Assembly: GCF_900102215.1 (NCBI RefSeq)
Contig: NZ_FNBG01000007.1
Span: 99,311 to 163,310, forward strand
Direction: 5' to 3'
Origin: Fontibacillus panacisegetis
GTDB taxonomy: Bacteria > Bacillota > Bacilli > Paenibacillales > Paenibacillaceae
Length of the DNA stretch: 64,000 nt
Position 1 is the stretch's first letter, and each line of letters opens with the position of its first letter. The position numbers were made by a program, and so were the translations under genes. A model generated the notes under the pieces. The model was not told the DNA's origin. It did not search any database and worked only from the letters and a program-made list of their open reading frames with translations. Positions 54,146 to 62,893 of the stretch are shown one piece after another.

Positions 54146-55907
54146 ATTCGACATCGATGAAAATCTGGAGTCCCCTTTCGATATTAGACATTTCCGACGG
54201 GCTCTTGTGTATATCAAGAGACAAAAAAAGCCTATGATTGTTGCGTTTCTGCTCAGCGCGCTTTCCGCGGCCATTGGGTTAACTGCGCCGCTCATCATGC
54301 GTCATGTCATTGACGTCACCATTCCAGAGAAGGATGTCCTATCCCTTGTCGGATGGTCAGCACTCCTGTTGATTACCATTGTGGTCAGCGTCATTTTAGC
54401 GACCTTCCGCTCCCGCATCATGACGAGGGTCGGGCAGGACATTATCTTTGACATACGCAGTGATTTGTTCAAACATTTACAGGAACTACCGTTCAAATAT
54501 TATGACGACCGTCCGCAGGGCAAAATTCTTATTCGGGTCGTAAACTATGTCAACTCTGTATCAGATGTGTTGTCTAACGGTATTATCAATTTTATTCTGG
54601 AAATCGTGAATCTCATCTTTATCGCTGCGTTTATGTTCGCAGTCAACGTTAAACTCTCGTTTGTCACTCTTGCCGGACTACCCGTATTTCTTGCCATCAT
54701 GCTGTTGATCAAGAACCGGCAGCGGCGGGCATGGCAGTCGGTTTCGAACAAAGGCTCCAATCTGAACGCTTATTTGCAGGAGAGCATTAGCGGCATCGGA
54801 GTGACACAAATCTTCTCTCGTGAGCAGCGTAATGAGGGTATTTTCACTCGGTTGGCTACCAATTTCCGTACGGAGTGGATGCGGGCGTTACGCTATAATG
54901 CCCTGATCCCGTTTACTGTCGACAACTTAGCTACAATCGTATTGTCCATGATCTATCTAATAGGATTGCTCACGCTGGAACCGGCTGACGTAACCTTTGG
55001 TGTCATACTTGCAATGGGCAGCTACGCCTGGCTTTTCTGGCAGCCGATCTTGAACCTCTCGAACCTGTACAATAGCTTTATCAACGGGGTCGCCTATCTT
55101 GAGCGAATCTTCGAAACGCTGGATGAGCCAGTTACAGTCAGCGATGCTCCAGAGGCAAAACCAATGCCTTCGATTAAAGGAAACGTGGCCTTCGACGACG
55201 TGACCTTTGCATATGATCCGGGCATAAATATTTTGGAGAACCTCTCCTTCGAGGTTAAGGCTGGAGAAAGCATCGCTTTAGTAGGCCCGACAGGTGCAGG
55301 TAAAACAACGGTCGTCAACCTGATTTCACGCTTTTACAATTTGACTGGCGGCAGAATTCTTATTGACGGTCACGATATCTCACAAGTGACCCTCAACTCC
55401 CTGCGCAGCCAAATGGGCATTATGCTGCAGGACAGCTTTATTTTCTCAGGAACCATCCTGGACAATATCCGTTACGGCAGACTTGATGCCACCGAGGAAG
55501 AAGTTATCGCCGCCGCAAAAACAGTATGTGCTGACGAATTCATCCGTGAATTTGAGCAGGGCTATCTGACCGAAGTCAACGAACGAGGCTCCAAGCTGTC
55601 TCAAGGGCAGCGGCAGCTCATCTCGTTTGCACGGACGCTACTTGCTGACCCGCGCGTACTCATTCTAGACGAAGCCACCTCGTCAATCGACGCCAAAACA
55701 GAGCGTCTGCTCCAGCAGGGCTTGAATGAGCTGCTCAAGGGACGAACCTCGTTCATTATTGCGCATCGGCTATCCACCGTAAAAAACTGCGACCGCATCA
55801 TGTACGTATCTGATAAAGGCATTGCAGAAAGTGGCTCACACGATGAACTCATCGCACGCAGAGGCCTATATTATCGGCTCTACACAGCGCAAAAGATGGA
55901 AGCTTAA
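54132..55907 (+). CDS. Heterodimeric ABC exporter, catalytic subunit
   Basis: 591 residues: transmembrane domain (about 35-320) and ATPase domain with Walker A GPTGAGKTT, signature LSQGQRQL and Walker B LILDEATSSID. The catalytic Glu is intact here while it is Asp in the partner, so the pair has one canonical and one degenerate ATP site, as in heterodimeric exporters of the BmrCD/LmrCD type. Translationally coupled to the upstream gene. Confidence 0.94.
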   Translation: MARNKFDIDENLESPFDIRHFRRALVYIKRQKKPMIVAFLLSALSAAIGLTAPLIMRHVIDVTIPEKDVLSLVGWSALLLITIVVSVILATFRSRIMTRVGQDIIFDIRSDLFKHLQELPFKYYDDRPQGKILIRVVNYVNSVSDVLSNGIINFILEIVNLIFIAAFMFAVNVKLSFVTLAGLPVFLAIMLLIKNRQRRAWQSVSNKGSNLNAYLQESISGIGVTQIFSREQRNEGIFTRLATNFRTEWMRALRYNALIPFTVDNLATIVLSMIYLIGLLTLEPADVTFGVILAMGSYAWLFWQPILNLSNLYNSFINGVAYLERIFETLDEPVTVSDAPEAKPMPSIKGNVAFDDVTFAYDPGINILENLSFEVKAGESIALVGPTGAGKTTVVNLISRFYNLTGGRILIDGHDISQVTLNSLRSQMGIMLQDSFIFSGTILDNIRYGRLDATEEEVIAAAKTVCADEFIREFEQGYLTEVNERGSKLSQGQRQLISFARTLLADPRVLILDEATSSIDAKTERLLQQGLNELLKGRTSFIIAHRLSTVKNCDRIMYVSDKGIAESGSHDELIARRGLYYRLYTAQKMEA

Positions 55908-55921
55908 GGCTTAATAAAAAC

Positions 55922-55961
55922 GGCAATACCCCGTCTTCTCGAAATAGGGTATTGCCTCTTT
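55922..55961. terminator. Bidirectional terminator
   Basis: GGCAATACCC / GGGTATTGCC stem followed by TCTTTTT, between the convergent ABC exporter and CDP-alcohol phosphatidyltransferase genes. Confidence 0.9.
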
Positions 55962-55976
55962 TTATGCGTCATAATA

Positions 55977-56516
55977 TCAATTTCTTTTCTGTCCTATAAT
56001 CCCTTTAACGTTTCTCGACATCTCTTTAGATGTAATCTGTATAACCAGCTCCTCAATAGCCGAAAGACTTGCTATCGTACAGATGATCCCTCCCAATAAA
56101 TAAATATTTGTCTTATCGATAAAAAAAGGAGCTCCGAACAAAAGAAGCCCTGTTGCTTTATTTGCATATGTATGGAGACTGACATACTCATAAAATTTAT
56201 AATATCCTACCAATAACGACGCAACTCGAATCATCGCAATCATAACGATCCATATGCAAATTCCCATAGGAATTGATAATTCAGGAACAAGAACTACCGC
56301 CACAACAACGATTAAAGCCGTATCTGCAATGCTATCAAGCTTTTCTCCGAGCTGGCTTTGTAAGTTGTACTTTCTTGCAAGATACCCATCAATCATATCG
56401 CTAAATCCACATACGAAATATATTATCCAAAAAGTGTTACTAAACGGCTCTACAAATAGCAGTAACACAGATAAAAAAATTCTTAATAGCGATATTCCGT
56501 TAGGTAAGTTTTTCAT
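55977..56516 (-). CDS. CDP-alcohol phosphatidyltransferase
   Basis: 179 residues with about five transmembrane helices. The family signature D-x2-DG-x2-AR-x8-G-x3-D-x3-D is complete in SDMIDGYLARKYNLQSQLGE followed by KLDSIAD. It transfers a phosphatidyl (or similar) group from CDP-diacylglycerol to an alcohol; the acceptor (glycerol-phosphate, inositol or another) cannot be told. Divergent from the double-headed prenyl synthase at 56708, with 191 bases between them. Confidence 0.9.
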   Translation of the reverse strand: MKNLPNGISLLRIFLSVLLLFVEPFSNTFWIIYFVCGFSDMIDGYLARKYNLQSQLGEKLDSIADTALIVVVAVVLVPELSIPMGICIWIVMIAMIRVASLLVGYYKFYEYVSLHTYANKATGLLLFGAPFFIDKTNIYLLGGIICTIASLSAIEELVIQITSKEMSRNVKGIIGQKRN

Positions 56517-56707
56517 TTCACACCTCGCAAATTCTGAAACAACCCGTTTAAAGGGATTCTATTGGAAAAGCAACCATTTGGCAATTAGTTATGTCTCATC
56601 ACGATTTTGTAACCTATAGAAATATTTCACGTATAAAGATTTGAATATTATCTAACAAAATTGCTCCCCCTTATGGATAAACAATAGAAATTGAGGTAAT
56701 CCATCCT

Positions 56708-59092
56708 ATGAATGAAAAAATTTCAGCTCATGCCAATGCCTGGTATCAGCAAGCTGAGCAGAAGGCGGCTCAGTATTTTGCATCACTCCATGTTCAGCTT
56801 ATGGAAAATAGATATGTCTCCACCCTGACAAAAGATTTTCATTTGTGGAAAAAGAAGCATATCCACTATGACTCATTGTTATCTTTTCTGTCGAGTGGGA
56901 AGAGAAAAGCCGATGCTCTGGATTATCACAGATATATTGGATGGTTAAATCAAACTGGTAAATTAGACGATTACCTGGATCGAAGTGTTTCCTATATGTA
57001 TATGCGTGATCTGGGTAAAGACCTGAATTCGCCTGGAATACAGAACCGAGTTCAACATCTGGCTTCCGATATAAAAAAACACTTGCTGCGCCCAACTACA
57101 TCTAAAGAGGGTGTACAGCCTGAATTCATAAGTTTAGCCGGATTGTATCGGTGGGCTCAGAAAGAAGGCGTGGAAAATGCCGTGATATGGCTGATCAACA
57201 AGCTTAAAAACGTATCCGCCCATATTCCTCAGCAAATGAATGCCGAGCATGCCCAGCGTAAATTGATCAAGATCATTATCGGGGTTGTTCTTCATGTAAT
57301 GGAAGAGATGGACGATGCCGCATTGCCCGCAGAACGTTCGCAGCGGCTTGATGAAGGGATCAGACTAGGGTATTTTTATGGTCTGACCTATCCTTTTATT
57401 GATGATCTTCTCGATTCCGAGGTCTTAAATGCTAAGGAAAAAGAACAATATTCCGATATGATACGAAACGCACTGCTGACTGGATCTGTTCCGGATTTAG
57501 GAGAGTGGGACGTAGTTAACCTCGAGTTCGTCCGTTACGTCCATGCAGAGCTACGGGAAGCTTTTGAATATATTAAAAGTTATCAGAAGCCTGAAGCTAT
57601 AAATACATTTTTTGAGCAGTCCTATGTGTTTTTCCATGCGCAGGATATGGACCGCGTAAAGGAGCTTTCGAATCCACAATACAGCAACGAAGAGCTATAC
57701 CTGCCTGTCATCCTGAAATCGTCCTCCTCCCGGTTAATTGTCCGTTCCGTCATAAGCGCTTCCGAGGATGAGGGCTTTGATCGCCGAACCTTTTTTTATG
57801 GCATCTATAATCAGCTTGCTGATGATTTTGCGGACATGTTTGACGATATGAAGGCCGGAGCAGTAACACCCTATACCTACTTTTTAAAATACCGTGACCA
57901 ACGTTCAGATCTGATCAACCCTTATGAATTGTATTGGACGGTCATTTCCTACTTGATCCATGACGTTTACCATTCCGATGCCAAGGCCCGTGAGGTCATA
58001 CTGGATCGCGCCATTAACGGACTGAAACGTTGTAAAAAGCGCCTGGGAAAACAAAAGTACAATGAAATCATGGACATCTTCGCCTCTGGAAATCCGGAAC
58101 TTAATCGACTCATACAACGTATGGTTCGCTATGCGGATGATGTGGATTTTTTTGACAAGCTGCTTCGAGACCAGATGGTAACTGTCTTGAGAAACAACCG
58201 GGAAGAAAAGGAATATTTCTGGGATACTGTCAAAAACATTCGTCAGCAGATCAATCAACAATTGCTGATCTCCAAAAATCACTCGGTTTCATCCATAAAT
58301 GAGTCACTTATTGATGCCGCCAATTACAGTCTTGAAGGAGATGGCAAGCGTCTACGGCCTATAATAACCTGGGTCATGGGCGTGAACGAATATAAGCTTC
58401 ATGCTTCTGCAATTATGCCGCTGCTGAGATCACTGGAATATATGCATACCGCATCCTTAATCTTCGATGATCTGCCATCACAGGATAACGCGCCTACCCG
58501 GAGAGGACGTCCAACCCTGCATCAAGTTCATAATAGCGCCACAGCGGAATTAACCGGCCTGTATCTGATTCAGAAGGCGATTGAAGAACAATCGTCCCTG
58601 AGAGGGTTTGATCCCACAGCTGTGCTTGATCTGATTCAATATTCATCCCAAAAAGCAGGAGAAATGTGCATCGGACAGTCGATGGATTTGCAATCGAGAG
58701 GCAAGGCACTGACATTGGAGCAAATGAACACAATATGCTTTTACAAAACTGGGATTGCATTTGAGGCTTCTCTCGTGATGCCTGCCATTCTTGCGCAGGT
58801 CAAGGTGTCGGAGATTGCGTCTCTGAAGAAATATGCCTATCATGCTGGCATTGCTTTTCAGATTAAGGATGATGTGCTCGATTGGGAAGGAGAAGCAGGC
58901 TTGTTAGGAAAACCCGTTCGCAAGGATGTTGAAAACAACAATTCAACCTTTGTGACGATCCTTGGGCTCGAAGGCGCCAGAAGAGCGATGTGGGGACACT
59001 ATTGTCTTGCGATGGAAGCATTGAACGAAATGCCGCGAAGCAACGGTTTTCTGGTGCATTTATTGGATTATATGGTTAACAGAGAAAATTGA
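56708..59092 (+). CDS. Double-headed polyprenyl synthase-like protein
   Basis: 794 residues, more than twice the length of an isoprenyl diphosphate synthase. The C-terminal part (about 510-794) is a standard trans-prenyltransferase: YSLEGDGKRLRPI, first Asp-rich motif LIFDDLPSQDNAPTRRGRP, and second QIKDDVLDWEGEAGLLGKPV with KD. The N-terminal part (about 1-500) is all-helical and carries its own Asp-rich motifs, YPFIDDLLDSE (about 231-238) and NQLADDFADMFDD (368-380). These are about 135 residues apart, as in class I isoprenoid synthase folds. Presumably cytosolic, with two active sites or one active and one structural domain. Product unknown. Single-gene unit with a terminator. Confidence 0.8.
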   Translation: MNEKISAHANAWYQQAEQKAAQYFASLHVQLMENRYVSTLTKDFHLWKKKHIHYDSLLSFLSSGKRKADALDYHRYIGWLNQTGKLDDYLDRSVSYMYMRDLGKDLNSPGIQNRVQHLASDIKKHLLRPTTSKEGVQPEFISLAGLYRWAQKEGVENAVIWLINKLKNVSAHIPQQMNAEHAQRKLIKIIIGVVLHVMEEMDDAALPAERSQRLDEGIRLGYFYGLTYPFIDDLLDSEVLNAKEKEQYSDMIRNALLTGSVPDLGEWDVVNLEFVRYVHAELREAFEYIKSYQKPEAINTFFEQSYVFFHAQDMDRVKELSNPQYSNEELYLPVILKSSSSRLIVRSVISASEDEGFDRRTFFYGIYNQLADDFADMFDDMKAGAVTPYTYFLKYRDQRSDLINPYELYWTVISYLIHDVYHSDAKAREVILDRAINGLKRCKKRLGKQKYNEIMDIFASGNPELNRLIQRMVRYADDVDFFDKLLRDQMVTVLRNNREEKEYFWDTVKNIRQQINQQLLISKNHSVSSINESLIDAANYSLEGDGKRLRPIITWVMGVNEYKLHASAIMPLLRSLEYMHTASLIFDDLPSQDNAPTRRGRPTLHQVHNSATAELTGLYLIQKAIEEQSSLRGFDPTAVLDLIQYSSQKAGEMCIGQSMDLQSRGKALTLEQMNTICFYKTGIAFEASLVMPAILAQVKVSEIASLKKYAYHAGIAFQIKDDVLDWEGEAGLLGKPVRKDVENNNSTFVTILGLEGARRAMWGHYCLAMEALNEMPRSNGFLVHLLDYMVNREN

Positions 59093-59118
59093 AATCTCAA
59101 CGTATAGACATTCAAAAA

Positions 59119-59150
59119 AGCAGGAGGCCTTTATAGGTCCCTGCTTCTTC
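59119..59150 (+). terminator. Terminator of the prenyl synthase gene
   Basis: AGCAGG-n-CCTGCT hairpin with an inner AGGCCT/AGGTC pairing, followed by TCTTC. Confidence 0.7.
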
Positions 59151-59230
59151 ATTGTCAAAAGAAAACCATACGCTATGCGTATGGTTCCGGAGAGCTTAAG
59201 CGATGAATAAAAAAAATCCTCCAAAGTGTT

Positions 59231-59481
59231 AAGATAAATGTGAAAGAAAAGGTGTAGAAATTATAGAGGCAGAGGCATGTAAAGATCATATACACATGCT
59301 AGTAATCATTCCGTCGAAAATAAGTGTATCTGCATTTGTAGGGTATCTAAAAGGAAAAAGTAGCTTTATGATATTCGATCGACACGCGAACTTAAAATAT
59401 CGGTATGGGAATAGGAAATTCTGGTGCAAAGGGTTCTATGAGCCAAATGTATTAGGAAAACTGCAAAGTAGCCCGGAATAA
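59231..59481 (+). mobile_element. IS200/IS605 TnpA remnant (Y1 transposase), truncated both ends
   Basis: The frame CERKGVEIIEAEACKDHIHM contains the HUH metal-binding motif (HIH). SAFVGYLKGKSSFMIF, LKYRYGNRKFWCKGFY continue the family pattern. The N-terminal quarter is gone (stop at 59228), and after GFY the sequence diverges and stops before the helix that bears the catalytic Tyr. Not functional. Confidence 0.85.
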
Positions 59482-59519
59482 GGGCAAAAATAAAATAAAA
59501 TTTGAAGCTATCACATTAC

Positions 59520-59880
59520 ACAAGACACCGCCTTAGTGAGACTATGGGCGGTATTTTTGTATGGTAGCGGTCACTTCGGGCCAATATGTCCCGAAGTGGA
59601 AAGGAGGGATTGCAATATCCCCAACAGGCCGGAAGATGTAAAAACCACGCCTGTAAATGAAGCTCAAGCAGAAGAACATACCGCTCCTGCCGCCACACCG
59701 CCAGAGATTGCCGATGGCACTCCTGCTCCGGAAATGACCGCCGAGGAAGCGGCAACACTGGCCGATGAGAGCGAAGCGACACAGAGAAAAAGAAACCCTC
59801 CAAAAACAAGCAGTATTTTGTAGGTTCATCCTACAAAAAATATGCAACTGTGGCCACAGTTGCCCTGCTTGCCGTTTAGC
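59520..59880 (+). other. Conjugative-element-like fragment with decayed frame
   Basis: Higher G+C than its surroundings. It holds a perfect inverted repeat CACTTCGGG/CCCGAAGTG (59572-59598), related to 62731-62755. An open stretch to 59823 encodes an Ala/Pro/Glu-rich linker (AEEHTAPAATPPEIADGT and similar) with no ribosome binding site or start of its own. The composition recalls gut-Clostridia integrative elements, but I cannot name the parent gene. Nothing recognisable between 59881 and 60060. Confidence 0.45.
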
Positions 59881-60064
59881 GGAAAGCTCAAAATGAGTGT
59901 GAAATGTGTATGGCTATCGCAATATCACCCCACAAGCGCAATAACATGACGCTTTATATCAAGTTATTGTGTTGTAATATGAAGAGAGGGCACGCCAGTT
60001 CGGTGTGTAATATAGGCAGATGAAAATCCTGTTCTCTGGAATTCGGAATCAATATTGGTTTGAA

Positions 60065-60097
60065 GAGCCATATGCGGGAAAATCGAACTCACGGTTC
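60065..60097 (+). ncRNA. Group II intron domain V-like hairpin (remnant)
   Basis: GAGCC at 60065 pairs with GGTTC at 60097 exactly as in group II intron domain V, with a GAAA-type loop region (GCGGGAAAATCG) and 33 bases in total. The upper stem is imperfect, and a domain VI-like hairpin GTGAGGG/CCCTTCAC follows. No intron-encoded protein is left. Suggests the 3' end of a decayed intron. Confidence 0.4.
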
Positions 60098-60135
60098 TGT
60101 GAGGGGTAGTAGACAATCCCTTCACGTTTAATAAC

Positions 60136-61074
60136 TTGGAAGGAGTGTCGGGACTGTCTACTCGACTGATTAAAGTGGCTGAAAATAGATATTTTCAAAT
60201 GGTCTATTTATTGTTAGAACGGGGAAGAATGACTGCCCCAGAATTAGCCGAGCATTTTGAAGTGTCTATAAGAACTATTTATAGGGATATAGATATACTG
60301 AGTGCGGCGGGTATTCCAGTATATGCTACCCAAGGAAAAGGCGGTGGCATATCTATCCAAGACAACTTTATTCTTAATAGGTCTATGCTTTCAGAACAGG
60401 AACAAACACAAATATTGATGGCGCTTCAAAGTATCAATATTGTTGAAGCTGAAAACGCAGATGTGCTTTTATCAAAACTAAGCGGCGTTTTTCAGAAACA
60501 AAACGTGAACTGGATTGAAGTCGATTTCTCTGACTGGATAAAAGACGGAAAGCACGAAAATACATTCGACACACTAAAAACCGCTATCTTCCAAAGTAAG
60601 CGCATTACTTTCAACTATTTCAGCGGCAAAAGCGAGTCCATCAACCGATTGGTTGAGCCGCTAAAACTTGCCTTCAAAAACAAAGACTGGTTCTTATATG
60701 GGTATTGCTGCCTGCGCGAAGATTATCGGCTATTCAAATTAACACGGATAAAGGATATGGTTATCACTTCCGACAGCTTTTTCCGCCCAATACCTCCACG
60801 AATTTTTGCGGAAGCCGAATCATACCATGAGGAATTCATCCCTTTGACCTTATTGGTAGAAAAGGAACTGGCCTATAGGGTATATGACAATTTCGATTCA
60901 GTCACAGAGCAAGAAGATGGAAAATTATTGACCACCGTGTTATTACCGCATAATGAGCGGTTGTATAGCTTTGTGCTGTCCTTCGGCGATAAGGCCACCG
61001 TCGTAGCTCCGGTGGCTATTCGAGAGGAAATCATGAACAGAATAAAAAATTTGCAGAGCAAATATATAACCTGA
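60136..61074 (+). CDS. YafY-type HTH/WYL transcriptional regulator
   Basis: 312 residues. HTH_11 winged helix YLLLERGRMTAPELAEHFEVSIRTIYRDIDILSAAGIPVYATQGKGGGI (about 22-70). The WYL domain (about 150-220) shows ITFNYFSG, RLVEPLKLAFKNKDWFLYGYC and RLFKLTRIKDM; a WCX domain follows. The start is uncertain: the frame opens with TTG at 60136 and a GGAAGGAG motif overlaps it, so translation may begin some codons later, near ENRYFQMVYL. Located upstream of two GyrI-like genes, which it may control in response to a small ligand. Confidence 0.88.
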   Translation: MEGVSGLSTRLIKVAENRYFQMVYLLLERGRMTAPELAEHFEVSIRTIYRDIDILSAAGIPVYATQGKGGGISIQDNFILNRSMLSEQEQTQILMALQSINIVEAENADVLLSKLSGVFQKQNVNWIEVDFSDWIKDGKHENTFDTLKTAIFQSKRITFNYFSGKSESINRLVEPLKLAFKNKDWFLYGYCCLREDYRLFKLTRIKDMVITSDSFFRPIPPRIFAEAESYHEEFIPLTLLVEKELAYRVYDNFDSVTEQEDGKLLTTVLLPHNERLYSFVLSFGDKATVVAPVAIREEIMNRIKNLQSKYIT

Positions 61075-61129
61075 CACCGTGTTGCAAGTTATGGATGCTA
61101 CAATCTTTATAAAAGAAAGGAGCATTCTT

Positions 61130-61761
61130 ATGAAATATGAATGGAAGAAACACGAAAAGGCGCTATACAGCGCCAAGGAAAAACCATCAAGCATTGTAGT
61201 CCCGCGCCAGAACTACATCATAATCAGCGGAAAAGGCAATCCAAATGAGGCTGATTTTTCCGAAAAAGCAAGTGTTCTTTATTCGATTGCTTATGCGATT
61301 AAAATCAGGCACAAGGCTTTTTGTACTGATTTGGAACAGCGCAAGCAATTTGATTACAGCGACTATATGGTCTTTCCACTTAAAGGGGTATGGACATCCT
61401 CCGATCCGATCAACCCATTGGATAAAGACAGCTTTATCTATACGATCATGATCAAGCATCCCGATTTCATCACAAAAGATATGTTTGTAGCGGCTTATGA
61501 AGCAGTCGGCAGGAAAAAACCGCATTCGCTATTGCAGGAAGTAGCTTTTGAAATGCTGGAAGATTCCTATGCGTTCAAATACTGCATATCGGCGCATTCA
61601 ATGATGAGCCGGAATCCTTTGCAAAAATGGACGCATTTTCAAGGAAGAATCAATTGGAGTGTATCAATCATTACCACAGAGAAATTTATCTCACCGATGC
61701 CCGGAAAACTGCGCCCGAAAAGAGACAAACGATTTTGCGGTATCGGGTTAAGGAGAGTTAG
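61130..61761 (+). pseudogene. GyrI-like protein gene with a frameshift
   Basis: The frame starts MKYEWKKHEKALYSAKEKPS at 61130 (AAAGGAG upstream) and is GyrI-like (PF06445) to about residue 147. At 61571-61573 one base appears missing. From there the other frame continues the family pattern VQILHIGAFNDEPESFAKMD through HREIYLTDARKTAPEK to a stop at 61759-61761, three bases before the next gene. In the unshifted frame an unrelated tail runs to 61768 and overlaps the neighbour. Natural decay or a sequencing error are both possible. Confidence 0.8.
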
Positions 61762-61764
61762 AGT

Positions 61765-62370
61765 ATGAACGCAATAGACCTAAAAAAGGTATACAAAGAC
61801 GTTTTCTCTGCAAAAGAAAATGTTGTTTCTGTCATTGATGTTCCGAAATTCAGTTATTTAGTCGTGAATGGCGAGGGACATCCAAGTGGCACCATGTTCA
61901 AGGATGCAGTGGAAGCCCTATACAATGTAGCATACACAGTCAAAATGATGCCGAAAATCAAAGATGCTCCCGTCCCCGAAGGTTATTTTGACTTTGTTGT
62001 TCCTCCGCTTCAATGCCAGTCCTGGCTTACTGATACTGCCAAAAAGTTTGCATGGAAGCTGTTTATCCTACAGCCTGACTTTGTTGATGAGGGCTTAATC
62101 CGGACAGCGATAAGCATTGTGGAAAAGAAAGGGAAGCATTTGCCGCTCCTTCATAGCTTATACCTTGCAACGCTTCATGAAGGGAAGAGTATCCAGTGCT
62201 TGCACATTGGTCCGTTTAACAGCGTCAAAAGCACATATGTAAAAATTGAGGACTATATGAAGGAACACGGACTTACCGAGAATGGATTGTGGAACGAAAT
62301 CTATTTATCGGATAAAAGAAAAACTTCCCCTGAAAAATTGAGGACAATTATCAGGTGTCCTGTTGTTTGA
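61765..62370 (+). CDS. GyrI-like small-molecule-binding domain protein
   Basis: 201 residues. The family pattern is SVIDVPKFSYLVVNGEGHPSG at the start and HEGKSIQCLHIGPFNSVKST, WNEIYLSDKRKTSPEKLRTI at the end. Stand-alone GyrI-like proteins bind hydrophobic or cationic ligands, and some hydrolyse cyclopropanoid or other toxic compounds. Second of two tandem homologues behind a WYL regulator; the upstream one is frameshifted. AAGGAG precedes the ATG. Confidence 0.88.
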   Translation: MNAIDLKKVYKDVFSAKENVVSVIDVPKFSYLVVNGEGHPSGTMFKDAVEALYNVAYTVKMMPKIKDAPVPEGYFDFVVPPLQCQSWLTDTAKKFAWKLFILQPDFVDEGLIRTAISIVEKKGKHLPLLHSLYLATLHEGKSIQCLHIGPFNSVKSTYVKIEDYMKEHGLTENGLWNEIYLSDKRKTSPEKLRTIIRCPVV

Positions 62371-62491
62371 ACAAACGATACTCTATTTACGGCATTCCCC
62401 GATAGTTTCTACAACATCAGTTTCAGTGGATATGGTAATAAGCATTATAATCAATTCAGTTGTTAGTATGAGCTAATAATGGAGGCGCTAT

Positions 62492-62680
62492 ATGGAAGAA
62501 AACAGGTGGATATTATGTCCTGTATGCCAAAATAAGACGCGGATAAAAGTACGCGATGATACCATACTTGAAAACTTTCCGTTGTTTTGTCCGAAGTGTA
62601 AACAGGAAACGCTAATCAATGCAAAAAAATTAAATATCTCAATAATCACAGAGCCAGACGCTAAGACGCAGAGCCGATAA
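62492..62680 (+). CDS. Small Cys-rich KTR protein (PF14205-like)
   Basis: 62 residues. Two CxxC pairs (CPVC near residue 9 and CPKC near 34) form a zinc-ribbon, and the chain ends ITEPDAKTQSR, the conserved KTQSR tail of the Cys_rich_KTR family. Such genes are typical passengers of Bacillota conjugative transposons, so it supports a mobile origin of the segment. GGAGG lies before the ATG. Function unknown. Confidence 0.88.
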   Translation: MEENRWILCPVCQNKTRIKVRDDTILENFPLFCPKCKQETLINAKKLNISIITEPDAKTQSR

Positions 62681-62730
62681 CTTGTGAACATGCTCACAGT
62701 TATCGGCTTTTTATATTTACCTTATCAGGA

Positions 62731-62755
62731 CTTCGGGCCAAGTTGGCCCGAAGTG
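62731..62755. repeat. Perfect inverted repeat ACTTCGGGCCAA-G-TTGGCCCGAAGT
   Basis: 12-base arms around one base, related to the inverted repeat at 59572-59598. The two bracket the WYL/GyrI/KTR segment. The following 62781-62827 holds a second CCCGCCG...CGGCGGG stem and CCGCGCAAGCGG. I see nothing else up to 62893. Confidence 0.75.
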
Positions 62756-62893
62756 GCTTCACAAAAAAATAGAGCGACTTACCCGCCGCGCAAGCGGAAA
62801 AGAAAAAAACCGTTGTCCGGCGGGGGTATAGCTATGCTATAAAGAAACATCCCATCAATTCAACAGTTTGTTGGTTTTCCTAATATATAACAC

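Noticed and set aside
59296..59481. Functional IS200/IS605 transposase
   Set aside because: The N-terminal quarter and the helix with the catalytic Tyr are missing.
59536..59823. 95-codon frame as an expressed protein
   Set aside because: The start region spans the inverted repeat, there is no ribosome binding site, and only the Ala/Pro-rich part looks protein-like; treated as a fragment.
62781..62827. Origin of transfer in the G+C-rich stem region
   Set aside because: The stems are suggestive, but there is no relaxase gene and I recognise no nick-site motif.
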